Shown: one piece after another, positions 15,116 to 22,755 of the stretch
Numbering within the stretch: the stretch's first letter is position 1
Layout: each line of letters starts with the position of its first letter
Assembly: GCA_012522035.1 (NCBI GenBank)
Contig: JAAYLF010000082.1
Span: forward strand, 1 to 24,671
Reading direction: 5' to 3'
Length of the DNA stretch: 24,671 nucleotides
Source: Clostridiaceae bacterium
GTDB taxonomy: Bacteria > Bacillota > Clostridia > UBA1212 > DUPL01
Notes under the pieces: generated by a model
Seen by the model: the letters and a program-made list of their open reading frames with translations, nothing else
What the model was told of the DNA's origin: nothing
Databases searched by the model: none
Made by a program: the position numbers and the translations under genes

Positions 15116-17290
15116 TTATCCTTGTATGAGAGATTTGAAATTCCTAAAACCGTCTCCGAATCCCAGTCCGTCTTTTCTTGCTGGCAAGCCTTCACCAAGA
15201 CCAGTGTCTCCGTAATATGCTCTCAACACCTCACCTGCCACGGCAATGGAGTTTGAACCCGATGCGCCATACTCGATAACAACGGAAATTGCAATTTCCG
15301 GGTTGTTCGATGGAGCATAGCAGATATACACCGAGTGGGAGCTTCTTCCGAATGCCTCAAGACCAGTCTGAGGAGTTCCCGTTTTGCCTGCTGCAAAACC
15401 ATCCGGAAAACCTCTGTACTCCCTTTTCGCAATACCGCTCAGCTTGGACATGGTAATCATGCCTTCCTGAACTACTTTCAAGGTCTCTTCCTTGACTTCA
15501 ATTTTCTTTCTTTCCGCTTCATATTTTTCCACATGACCGCTGTTGGATACAGATGCTGCAATCAAACGTGGCTTGTTCAGGTATCCTCCATTTGCAATGG
15601 CAGCAGCGTAGTTACTGAGCTGAATCGGTGTAAACAGGTTATACAGCTGTCCGATTGATGCCTGAGCTGTATCTGATGGCGTCCATACGTGGTAAATATC
15701 AGACTCCATAAGCTTCATGGTTTCCTCATTGTTTCTGTATCCTGCGTATTCTGGTATCTCAATACCTGTTTTTTCACCAAGGCCAAAGGCTTTAGCCCAC
15801 TTGTCCAAATTTTTTATTCCTGTTTTTATTCCGGTCTCATAGAAGTACACGTTACAGGATTCAGCAATAGCTCTTACCATTTCAATATCATAATGGGATG
15901 CATTGCATTTGTGTATTCTGTTGTTTACCTCCAACTTTCCAAGACATGTGATTTTCTGATACGGAGTCATTACACCTTCTTCCAGAGCTGCTATTGCAAC
16001 CAGGGTTTTGAAGGTTGAACCTACAGGATACAAACCTTGGGTTGCCCTGTTAAGACTTGGACTGTCTGGATTCTGAAAAAGCTCGGTTATTGCTCTTTGA
16101 GCCTCTTCGTCACTGGAAGGAGCAAGGAATATCTTGTTGTCATAAGTCGGATAGTTTGCCATGGCCAGCACTTCTCCCGTCCTTACATCCGTTACAACAA
16201 CAGAGCCGGCTTTCGCATCACCGAAGTTCTTCTTGTTGTCCTTCCTTGCAATTATATCCTCTATTGTCTTTACAAGGGCATCATAAGCCACCCTTTGAAG
16301 ATTCACGTCAATGGTCAGGTATATGTCATGACCTGGTATCGGTTCAGTTGATGAAAGCTCCCTGACAATACCCGTGTCAATATCCTGATATACGGTTCTG
16401 GTTCCCTTTACTCCGCGAAGAAGAGACTCTGCAGCCCTTTCTACACCGCTCTTTCCTATGATGCTGTTCCTGTCATAGCCCTGGTCTTTAAGAGCCTCAT
16501 ATTCTTCACTGTTTATCGCTCTTACATAGCCGATTATATGGCTCAAGGTCTCGTCATGAACGTATTCCCTGTAATACACCTCTTCCGTATATATTCCGGG
16601 AAACTCAAGATGTCTTGCCTCAATTATTTCCATTGTCTTTGATGACACATCATCCGCAATGGTCAACGGTACCAAATAGCTAAGCCCCATTGTATACGTC
16701 TGATACCTAAGAATCATTATCTTGTATGCTTCTTCGTCCGTGTAGGATTCGTCAAACTTGAACACAACATTTCTAAGATAATCAAAAGCATCCTTGGCAT
16801 TTTGAATCTTGTCCCTGTCGGATTTTCTCAAAGCAATGCTGTTTATCCATGCCTTTCGTCTGTCTTCGTTTTCCTCACCTTCAAGATACGAACCCCAGGC
16901 TATGGGATAATCAATATATCTCCTTAATGGGTTGTTGTATTCTTCACCCATTTCGTCCAACAAATTTATCATTTTTAAATACATTTCATCCCTGAAACTC
17001 TGTTCCCTGTCCACATTCACCATCTGTACCTTGTATGCAACCCTGTTTGTGGCCAGCAATATGCCGTTTCTGTCATAAATGTTGCCTCGTGGAGTTTCAG
17101 TGTACAAAACAACCTTGTTGATAGTGGCTGCATTGTCCTTGTGCTGCTCTCCCTGCACTATTTGAAGGTAATACAGACGTGCAGAAATTGCGGTCATGGC
17201 AAGAGTTATGCCAAGACCGACATAGAATATTCTTGATCTAAAGGTTTTCACAAGTCTTTCTTTCAATGAATTAAGAAAATGCTTGTTCAT
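15116..17290 (-). CDS. mrdA: Penicillin-binding protein 2 (elongasome transpeptidase)
   Basis: A class B PBP that cross-links peptidoglycan during lateral wall growth with RodA and MreBCD. 724 residues: short cytoplasmic N-terminus, one transmembrane segment (about 22-42), PBP dimerisation domain containing TPRGNIYDRNGILLATN, and the transpeptidase domain. Catalytic motifs are STFK with S425, SCN in AIAESCNVYFYE, and KTG with K636 in AAGKTGTPQTG. The ATG lies 12 nt after mreD with a purine-rich site. The position after mreBCD supports PBP2 rather than a sporulation SpoVD-type protein, and no C-terminal PASTA domain is present. Confidence 0.94.
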   Translation of the reverse strand: MNKHFLNSLKERLVKTFRSRIFYVGLGITLAMTAISARLYYLQIVQGEQHKDNAATINKVVLYTETPRGNIYDRNGILLATNRVAYKVQMVNVDREQSFRDEMYLKMINLLDEMGEEYNNPLRRYIDYPIAWGSYLEGEENEDRRKAWINSIALRKSDRDKIQNAKDAFDYLRNVVFKFDESYTDEEAYKIMILRYQTYTMGLSYLVPLTIADDVSSKTMEIIEARHLEFPGIYTEEVYYREYVHDETLSHIIGYVRAINSEEYEALKDQGYDRNSIIGKSGVERAAESLLRGVKGTRTVYQDIDTGIVRELSSTEPIPGHDIYLTIDVNLQRVAYDALVKTIEDIIARKDNKKNFGDAKAGSVVVTDVRTGEVLAMANYPTYDNKIFLAPSSDEEAQRAITELFQNPDSPSLNRATQGLYPVGSTFKTLVAIAALEEGVMTPYQKITCLGKLEVNNRIHKCNASHYDIEMVRAIAESCNVYFYETGIKTGIKNLDKWAKAFGLGEKTGIEIPEYAGYRNNEETMKLMESDIYHVWTPSDTAQASIGQLYNLFTPIQLSNYAAAIANGGYLNKPRLIAASVSNSGHVEKYEAERKKIEVKEETLKVVQEGMITMSKLSGIAKREYRGFPDGFAAGKTGTPQTGLEAFGRSSHSVYICYAPSNNPEIAISVVIEYGASGSNSIAVAGEVLRAYYGDTGLGEGLPARKDGLGFGDGFRNFKSLIQG

Positions 17291-17302
17291 GCTTCCACCA
17301 TC

Positions 17303-17938
17303 CTAAAAGATTTCGTACTTTGGACCCAGTTTGTCCCAGATCAGTCTTATCGGCACAAACAGGATGAAAAAGATTATTACATCATACAGAGTGACCGGCA
17401 GTATTCTTTTTACCATATGAAGTCCATAGTTTTCATACAATACGGTACCGCCGGTTCTTGCAAGAGTTATGAGTTTTGCTGTAAAACTTTCCACCATAGT
17501 ACATATCAAAAATGAAGGAATCGCAATTGAAAGACTCCAGATTGATTTCAACTTCACTTGTTCAAAACTGATTACAGATACAAAAGCTGCAAACAACATG
17601 AACAATAGCGCATAGACACCCAAATATCTGCCATACATTACATCCACATACAGTCCTGCAAACAACCCGGCAAACATGGCGGGTCTTACATGCAGAATTA
17701 CGGATATGGTATACAGAAAGACAATTGTCATGTTGGGTTTTGCATCAAGAATTCTTAAATGATTAAAAACTGCTTCTTGAATTATGAGGAGAAAAATTAC
17801 AGACAAACAGATGTATATTATGCGGCCTTTAGTAATTTTGCTCACACTCTCAGAACTGTCTATTATTAAAGACGAAAAGACCTTGTTCAATCTTTTGTTA
17901 AGTCTGCTTTCAAGTCTTTGCTTGCGCAACTTGATCAC
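17303..17938 (-). CDS. mreD: Rod shape-determining protein MreD
   Basis: A 211-residue membrane protein of the rod elongation complex, with about five to six transmembrane segments. The first runs from GRIIYICLSVIFLLIIQEAVF, and the MreD-like FAGLFAGLYVDVMYG follows in the middle. The called GTG start immediately follows the mreC TAG, giving a basic, 35-40-residue cytoplasmic extension before the first helix. The ribosome site is weak, so initiation probably depends on coupling to mreC; a later in-frame GTG (codon 32, near 17845) is an alternative with no better site. Sequence in this family diverges quickly, so gene order carries much of the call. Confidence 0.88.
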   Translation of the reverse strand: MIKLRKQRLESRLNKRLNKVFSSLIIDSSESVSKITKGRIIYICLSVIFLLIIQEAVFNHLRILDAKPNMTIVFLYTISVILHVRPAMFAGLFAGLYVDVMYGRYLGVYALLFMLFAAFVSVISFEQVKLKSIWSLSIAIPSFLICTMVESFTAKLITLARTGGTVLYENYGLHMVKRILPVTLYDVIIFFILFVPIRLIWDKLGPKYEIF

Positions 17939-18793
17939 CTATTCTTTATCTTCTGTAACTATTGCTTTTTCCGGAAGGCTCAATATGTATACCTCGCTTA
18001 TCTTTGGCAGATCCACAAGCGGCTTTACAATTGCATATCTTGTTTCAGTTTCAGCAATTGTGCTTATCTCAATAACAGTACCAATAGCTATTCCTTTCGG
18101 ATACACTCCTCCGCTTTCAGCAGTCACCAGCAGATCTCCGACATAAAGATCCGAAGACGCTGATATCCTGTCCAGTTTAAGCAAATATTCATAATTTTCA
18201 GGGGTCATGCCTCTAAGCCTTACCAGCTCATTGCTTCTTGATATGCGGGACATTATGACATTCTGTTCATCCACAAGGGTCATGACCTTGCAGGTATGTG
18301 CCGATACCTTCGATACAATGCCAACCAGTCCCTTGGAAGTTATTACTGGGCAGCCAACGTAGACCCCTTCCTGCGTTCCTGCATCGAGGGTGAACTCATT
18401 GTACCAATCCGTTACATCCTTGGCTATAACATTTGCCGCAATCAAATCGTATTCCTGATAGTAGTCCTTTAGTTCGAGCAATGCTCTTAATTCCTGGTTT
18501 TCCTTCTCCAGCTGCTCGTTTCTATTCTTGTAACCTTGAAGTTTGTCGATTTCTTCCTTCAGTTTCTTGTTTTCGTTTATTAGGTCCGTATAGGAGCCAA
18601 TCGCCTCGATCCTTTCCTTGATGCCGGTGGTGAGGTTGCTTGCTCCTTTCTGCACCGCCTGTATGGGAACGCTTAAAACTTTGTATACTGAATGAATCTT
18701 GCTGTTGGGGTCACTGGAGATAATTATGACCACCAACAGAAAGATTGTTAAAATCACCAGTATAAAAATTGTATTTTTAGCGTGTCTAGGCAC
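17939..18793 (-). CDS. mreC: Rod shape-determining protein MreC
   Basis: A 284-residue membrane-anchored scaffold that links MreB filaments to PBP2. It has one N-terminal transmembrane helix (about 8-28), a coiled coil (about 60-105, with the repetitive LINENKKLKEEIDKLQGYKNRNEQLEKENQELRALL pattern split over heptads), and a beta-rich periplasm-facing domain with NEFTLDAGTQEGVYVGCPVITSKGLVG and the later VGDLLVTAESGGVYPKGIAIG. The start is GTG at 18793, with AGGATG 7 nt upstream. It is 6 nt downstream of mreB, and its stop abuts the mreD start. Confidence 0.95.
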   Translation of the reverse strand: MPRHAKNTIFILVILTIFLLVVIIISSDPNSKIHSVYKVLSVPIQAVQKGASNLTTGIKERIEAIGSYTDLINENKKLKEEIDKLQGYKNRNEQLEKENQELRALLELKDYYQEYDLIAANVIAKDVTDWYNEFTLDAGTQEGVYVGCPVITSKGLVGIVSKVSAHTCKVMTLVDEQNVIMSRISRSNELVRLRGMTPENYEYLLKLDRISASSDLYVGDLLVTAESGGVYPKGIAIGTVIEISTIAETETRYAIVKPLVDLPKISEVYILSLPEKAIVTEDKE

Positions 18794-18799
18794 AAATTA

Positions 18800-19825
18800 T
18801 CATCCTATCCCGTAATAGCTTTCAATCTTGTTGGAGAAAATGACCCTGCACAACTCATCATCCTCCAGGCATTTTCCCGTACCTAATGCAACACAATCCA
18901 GTGGATTCTCCGCTATTACAACAGGCATACCGGTTTCAAGTTTGATAATCTTGTCAAGTCCGGAAAGCAGAGCACCGCCTCCGGTAAGCATTATCCCCTT
19001 GTCCATTATGTCTGCTGCAAGTTCTGGTGGAGTACACTCCAGACAATACTTTATTGCATCTACAATCTGATTTATTGGTTCCTTAATTGCTTCTACAACT
19101 TCCGAAGATGAAATCCTGACATTTTTGGGGAGTCCTGTCAGAAGGTCGCGGCCTCTTACTTCCATGTATTCTTCCTGTGCCTTGGGGTATGCGGCACCTA
19201 TTGTCAGCTTGATTTCCTCAGCTGTTCTTTCTCCTATTAGCAGGTTGTATTCCTTCTTCGCATATACGACAATTGCGGCGTCCAGATTATCTCCGGCTAC
19301 CCTCAGCGACTTGCTGGTGACTATACCTCCCATGGAGATGACAGCAACTTCACTGGTACCACCGCCAATGTCTACAATCATGCTTCCTGTGGCTTCCTCT
19401 ATTGGGAGCCCTGCTCCTATCGCCGCAGCCATAGGTTCTTCAATTATTTGAGGAGTTCTTTTTCTTGCGCCTGCAGCTCTTGCCGCTTCAATTACTGCAC
19501 TTTTTTCAACTTCTGTTACTCCGGAAGGTACACATATTAGGATGTTTGGCCTTCCCCAGCTTCCAACTGCTTTTTTAATAAAATACCTTAACATCTGTTC
19601 AGTTACGTCAAAGTCTGCAATAACTCCGTCTTTCAAAGGTCTTATCGCCATTATGTTTCCTGGAGTTCTGCCAATCATTCTCTTTGCTGAATCACCAACT
19701 GCTAGAATTTGGCCTGTTAGTTTGTTAACTGCTACCACCGATGGTTCGCGGATTATTATCCCCTTTCCCCGAAGATGGACTAATGTGTTTGCTGTTCCCA
19801 AGTCGATTCCTATGTCTTTTGGCAT
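18800..19825 (-). CDS. mreB: Rod shape-determining actin homologue MreB
   Basis: A bacterial actin that forms membrane-associated filaments directing wall synthesis. 341 residues, full length, with the ATP-binding phosphate-1 motif DLGTANTLV (7-15), SGVTEVEKSAVIEAARAAGA, phosphate-2 motif DIGGGTSEVAVIS, and MLTGGGALLSGLD. The ATG has GGGGAGAGAG upstream. It follows radC after a 29-nt gap, the order radC-mreB-mreC-mreD being widespread in Firmicutes. It could equally be called Mbl; position beside mreCD supports MreB. Confidence 0.97.
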   Translation of the reverse strand: MPKDIGIDLGTANTLVHLRGKGIIIREPSVVAVNKLTGQILAVGDSAKRMIGRTPGNIMAIRPLKDGVIADFDVTEQMLRYFIKKAVGSWGRPNILICVPSGVTEVEKSAVIEAARAAGARKRTPQIIEEPMAAAIGAGLPIEEATGSMIVDIGGGTSEVAVISMGGIVTSKSLRVAGDNLDAAIVVYAKKEYNLLIGERTAEEIKLTIGAAYPKAQEEYMEVRGRDLLTGLPKNVRISSSEVVEAIKEPINQIVDAIKYCLECTPPELAADIMDKGIMLTGGGALLSGLDKIIKLETGMPVVIAENPLDCVALGTGKCLEDDELCRVIFSNKIESYYGIG

Positions 19826-19854
19826 TTATACTCTCTCTCCCCATTTATCTTAGT

Positions 19855-20586
19855 TTATATATTATTACCTGCTATACTCTCCAAAATTTTCTTCATTATA
19901 CCGGAAGCATGCATGCTGTGATAAGTTCCATTGCCGATTATTATATGGTCAATTACTTCTATTCCTACTATGTCTCCAACCAAAACCAGTCTCTTTGTGG
20001 TGTTTATGTCGTCCTCGCTTGGCTCGACATGTCCGGTTGGATGGTTATGCGCTATTATTATCGAAGATGCATGATTCCTAATTGCATCTGAAAACACTTC
20101 TCTTGGATGAACGAGCGCTTGGTCTATTGTGCCAACTGATACATCCCCAATCTTTATAACCTGAAGCTTTCTGTCAAGCAGGACCACTTTCAGCACTTCC
20201 TTTTTCAGGTGGGACATCTCACCCATTAGTATCTCAGCAATCTGGTGAGTGCTCCGAATCCGCATCTTGTGACTGCTTACATTTCTTGCTCCACTCATGC
20301 GTCTTGCCAGCTCGCACAAGGCTTTTATTTGAATAGCTTTAACCCGTCCAATGCCTTTTACTGTCCTGAGCTCGTCCAACTCCATGTCAGCCAGAGCAAC
20401 CAAACCACCACTTCCACATCTCCATAACAGTTCCCTAGCAATATCGACAGCAGTCTGCTCCTTGTATCCTGATTTTATGATGACTGCAATCAATTCCGCG
20501 TCTGTTAGACTGGCTGCCCCAAAACGCTCAATCCGCTCGTAAGGTCTTTCACTTACGGGCATTTCCTTCATTGTCAAAGTCCTCAT
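19855..20586 (-). CDS. radC: RadC-family JAB/MPN domain protein
   Basis: 243 residues. The N-terminal helix-hairpin-helix motif is KGIGRVKA (77-84), and the C-terminal JAB1/MPN metalloprotease-like domain carries the zinc motif HNHPTGHVEPSEDD (from 180), with an upstream glutamate in REVFSDAI. The original link to DNA repair was withdrawn and its true role is unknown, though phage and mobile-element copies exist. The ATG has AGGAG 6-7 nt upstream. It belongs to the head of the morphogenesis cluster, as in many Clostridia, but the maf gene often found beside radC is absent here. Confidence 0.95.
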   Translation of the reverse strand: MRTLTMKEMPVSERPYERIERFGAASLTDAELIAVIIKSGYKEQTAVDIARELLWRCGSGGLVALADMELDELRTVKGIGRVKAIQIKALCELARRMSGARNVSSHKMRIRSTHQIAEILMGEMSHLKKEVLKVVLLDRKLQVIKIGDVSVGTIDQALVHPREVFSDAIRNHASSIIIAHNHPTGHVEPSEDDINTTKRLVLVGDIVGIEVIDHIIIGNGTYHSMHASGIMKKILESIAGNNI

Positions 20587-20598
20587 GCTACACTCCTG

Positions 20599-20682
20599 TC
20601 AACAATTTTTGTCGGCCAAAGCATTGTACATATCCTGTCCGAAAAAGTTGTTTCTGGTCGGGCAACAGAAAACTTCGATCAT
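20599..20682 (-). CDS. Possible 27-residue peptide between DUF4321 and radC
   Basis: A short ORF, MIEVFCCPTRNNFFGQDMYN then ALADKNC. Its ATG overlaps the stop of the DUF4321 gene (TAATG), and AGGAGA lies only 2-3 nt upstream, closer than usual, so initiation would rely on coupling. Its stop is 12 nt before the radC ATG. It has three cysteines, no transmembrane segment and no family I recognise. It may be chance, but it fills the gap exactly. Confidence 0.3.
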   Translation of the reverse strand: MIEVFCCPTRNNFFGQDMYNALADKNC

Positions 20683-20948
20683 TATCTCCTGCTCCAAATA
20701 GCAATAGCCAGTATGATGCCCACGATACTACCGATGTTGACACCTAAACTCAGGTCGAAGCCAAACCGTAATACATTAATATCAAACAGAGGATTGAAAC
20801 TTACGGATACAATATCTGGCTTTCCAATTTTATCGATGAATTCCAAATGTGGGATATACGACATTAGTTTTCCGACAATGCCTCCAATAATGCTGCCTAT
20901 GAACATAAATGCAATCAAGACCAGGGCCTCTCTTTTGTTTCTCCTCAA
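20682..20948 (-). CDS. DUF4321-family small membrane protein
   Basis: An 88-residue protein with two transmembrane helices, one near the N-terminus (ALVLIAFMFIGSIIGGIVG) and one at the C-terminus (GSIVGIILAIAIW), joined by a segment FNPLFDINVLRFGFDLSLGVNI. This matches the clostridial DUF4321 pattern, whose members lie next to maf/radC/mreB; function unknown. I choose TTG at 20948 because AGGAGG lies exactly 6 nt upstream; the open frame reaches back to 21029, but that extension overlaps the promoter. It is the first gene of the radC-mreBCD cluster. Confidence 0.8.
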   Translation of the reverse strand: MRRNKREALVLIAFMFIGSIIGGIVGKLMSYIPHLEFIDKIGKPDIVSVSFNPLFDINVLRFGFDLSLGVNIGSIVGIILAIAIWSRR

Positions 20949-20977
20949 ATGTATCCTCCTACCTAAGTTCAAGTAAA

Positions 20978-20990
20978 CCCGATGTTCGGG
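20978..20990. repeat. Short GC-rich hairpin in the DUF4321 leader
   Basis: CCCGA-TGT-TCGGG forms a perfect 5-bp stem with a 3-nt loop between the promoter and the ribosome site of the DUF4321 gene, in otherwise AT-rich DNA. No T-run follows it. It could be a small operator or a stabilising 5' hairpin. Confidence 0.4.
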
Positions 20991-21001
20991 AGCATATTTA
21001 C

Positions 21002-21029
21002 AGTATATATGAATTTGAGAAAAAAACAA
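21002..21029 (-). promoter_or_regulatory. Candidate promoter of the DUF4321-radC-mreBCD cluster
   Basis: Minus strand TTGTTT (21029-21024), 16 bp spacer, TATACT (21007-21002), about 54 bp upstream of the DUF4321 TTG start. The -10 is good and the -35 only fair. Confidence 0.5.
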
Positions 21030-21072
21030 GGGTAAAGCTGAGAAAATCGCATATTAATTGACAATTGGGAGC

Positions 21073-21105
21073 ATAATGTTAATAGAAAATACGTATAACG
21101 TTAAT
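21073..21105 (+). promoter_or_regulatory. Two 11-bp direct repeats upstream of mecA
   Basis: ATAATGTTAAT (21073-21083) and ATAACGTTAAT (21095-21105) match at 10 of 11 positions, with a 22-bp period, about two helical turns. The second contains the perfect palindrome TAACGTTA. They sit about 50 and 70 bp upstream of the likely mecA transcription start, where an activator would bind. Confidence 0.45.
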
Positions 21106-21136
21106 CATTTTTCTTCTCTTTTTTTTAAAATTCAAG

Positions 21137-21142
21137 TATAAT
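21137..21142 (+). promoter_or_regulatory. -10 element of mecA
   Basis: Perfect TATAAT 64 bp upstream of the mecA ATG, with a poor -35 (TTCTCT at 17 bp), consistent with an activated promoter. Confidence 0.55.
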
Positions 21143-21206
21143 AGTAGTGTACATAAAGAACAGCGAGCTTTGTATGTAAAAGTGCTGGTAAAAGGAGGAC
21201 CAACCT

Positions 21207-21977
21207 ATGAAAATCGAAAAAGTCAGCGAAGACGTAATAAGAATAACTTTGACGGCAGAAGATTTGAAAAAGAGGAATCTTGATGCCCAGAAGTTCAAGT
21301 ATGACACTCCTCAATACGAAAGACTTTTGCTTGATGTAATCAGCCACGCTGAGATAGAGTTTGGTTTTGATATATCAGAATGTAGAGTTGTTCACGAACC
21401 CGCATCAAACAAACAGGATGACCACATTATTACTGTAACAAGAACCAGTAATGCTAAAAATATAGATAACAATCCCTTTGATTTTAACCCTGCATATTTG
21501 CTGAAAATTCTTGCTTATCTGAAAGAACTTCTTCCAATTGACGAAAATTTCGATTTTGATGGCGAAGACAAGGACTTTTTAGAAGAGCTGAACCAAGGCG
21601 ACTATTTCCTTAACTCAATCCTTCTCTACGGAGAAAATGATAAATCAAGGGAAAAGCACTACATTGACGAAAACTGCAATGAAAACTACGAGTTCTTGGT
21701 TTTCAATGACTTTGAGAACCTGATTTCGATGGTTCTTACCATTCCACAGTGCAGAAACGTACCTGCGTCCCTGTACAAGTACAACGACAGATATTACATT
21801 TCCTACAGATTGAGCAAAAGGAATGCAGGAATAATTGAGCGAATTAGAGACATTGCCTCTGAATTTGATGGGAAGTACATGCCTGCAAGCATTACACGTC
21901 CTATACTGGAGGAACATGGCAACAAGATCATCAAGAGAGGCGCGTTTTCTGTTTTGCTGAGCAATTTTGCAAAATAG
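21207..21977 (+). CDS. mecA: MecA-family adaptor protein
   Basis: A ClpC adaptor family protein that delivers substrates to ClpCP for degradation. In Bacillus MecA controls ComK and so competence. The 256-residue protein has the N-terminal substrate-binding domain starting MKIEKVSEDVIRITLTAEDLKKRNLD, with HAEIEFGFDIS near residue 50, an acidic linker, and the C-terminal ClpC-binding domain (about 150-256; EFLVFNDFENLISMV and SLYKYNDRYYISYRL). AAGGAGG lies 8 nt upstream of the ATG. It is monocistronic and ends at a terminator shared with the convergent comEA gene. Its substrates in this organism are unknown, since ComK is not generally found in Clostridia. Confidence 0.88.
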   Translation: MKIEKVSEDVIRITLTAEDLKKRNLDAQKFKYDTPQYERLLLDVISHAEIEFGFDISECRVVHEPASNKQDDHIITVTRTSNAKNIDNNPFDFNPAYLLKILAYLKELLPIDENFDFDGEDKDFLEELNQGDYFLNSILLYGENDKSREKHYIDENCNENYEFLVFNDFENLISMVLTIPQCRNVPASLYKYNDRYYISYRLSKRNAGIIERIRDIASEFDGKYMPASITRPILEEHGNKIIKRGAFSVLLSNFAK

Positions 21978-22053
21978 CCGTCACTGAGCGATGCATATTT
22001 CTGCACTGCTTTTTAATACATGTCAACACAACCGATACATATTGCCACACAAC

Positions 22054-22081
22054 GAGGTGCGGTTTTCAAATACCGCACCTC
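22054..22081. terminator. Bidirectional terminator hairpin between mecA and comEA
   Basis: Perfect 10-bp arms GAGGTGCGGT and ACCGCACCTC with an 8-nt loop, lying between the two convergent stop codons. It is followed by a T-rich ATTGTATTT on the plus strand and a weaker GT-rich tract on the minus strand. Confidence 0.75.
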
Positions 22082-22088
22082 ATTGTAT

Positions 22089-22721
22089 TTATAGCGTAAT
22101 GTAGTCCTTTATACTTTCAAATTTAGCTTCTTTTATGCCAGGCACATTCATTATTTCTTCGAGGGTCTTGAAACCTCCGTTTTTCTCCCTGTACTCCACT
22201 ATTCTCTGGGCAAGAGTCTGGCCAATACCAGGCAAAGATGCCAGTTCGTTAACACCGGCCTTGTTAATGCTAATCTTTCCATTATTGCCGGTATTTCCAC
22301 CGCTTCCACCATTACTGCCATGGGATACAATCCAGGTTTTATCCTCGTCATTTATCGATGGAATCCTTATTTGCATGCCATCGGACAACCTGTATGCCAG
22401 ATTTACCGCATCAGCGTCCGCATCCTCGGTAAAACCACCTGCTGCTATAACGGCATCTTCCACTGTACTTCCCATGGGTATTTTAACCACCTTTTTCTCT
22501 TTGACACAGCCAATTACATGTACAGATATCAGGGGAGGGTCTGTTGCTTGAATTTCAGATTGTGTTGGCGGGGGTATTGGCGAGTGATTTACAATTGTTT
22601 CCCCGTCCTTTTCAGACAGGTTGTACCCAATGATAGCCAATGCCAAAATGATGATTAAAACAATAGCTGCAACAAGCGGCGGAGGCATGTACACGACTCT
22701 GCCAAACATTCTAATCCTCAT
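22089..22721 (-). CDS. comEA: ComEA-family DNA-binding competence protein
   Basis: A membrane-anchored receptor for double-stranded DNA in natural transformation. 210 residues: one transmembrane helix (about 16-36), a soluble-ligand-binding SLBB domain (about 68-122; VHVIGCVKEKKVVKIPMGSTVEDAVIAAGGF), a glycine/asparagine-rich linker, and tandem helix-hairpin-helix motifs at the C-terminus (ASLPGIGQTLAQRIVEYR and NVPGIKEAKFESI). ATG at 22721 is chosen; a GTG codon just upstream (22724) is an equally possible start, both with a weak AGGATGG site. It stands alone here, without comEC, converging on mecA. Confidence 0.92.
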   Translation of the reverse strand: MRIRMFGRVVYMPPPLVAAIVLIIILALAIIGYNLSEKDGETIVNHSPIPPPTQSEIQATDPPLISVHVIGCVKEKKVVKIPMGSTVEDAVIAAGGFTEDADADAVNLAYRLSDGMQIRIPSINDEDKTWIVSHGSNGGSGGNTGNNGKISINKAGVNELASLPGIGQTLAQRIVEYREKNGGFKTLEEIMNVPGIKEAKFESIKDYITL

Positions 22722-22755
22722 CACACCACCATCCTGATTTTTTAACCATTATATT

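Noticed and set aside
14992..15198. Long N-terminal extension of the minD reading frame
   Set aside because: The standard MinD start with a GGAGGT site is at 14991, and the extension overlaps the end of PBP2 and does not resemble MinC.
20978..20990. Possible second LexA box, because the hairpin contains CGAACAT
   Set aside because: Only one half-site fits; the spacing and the second half-site do not match CGAACRNRYGTTYG.
20949..21029. N-terminal extension of the DUF4321 protein to an upstream ATG at 21029
   Set aside because: The extension overlaps the promoter, while a TTG with an ideal AGGAGG spacing gives the expected small two-helix protein.
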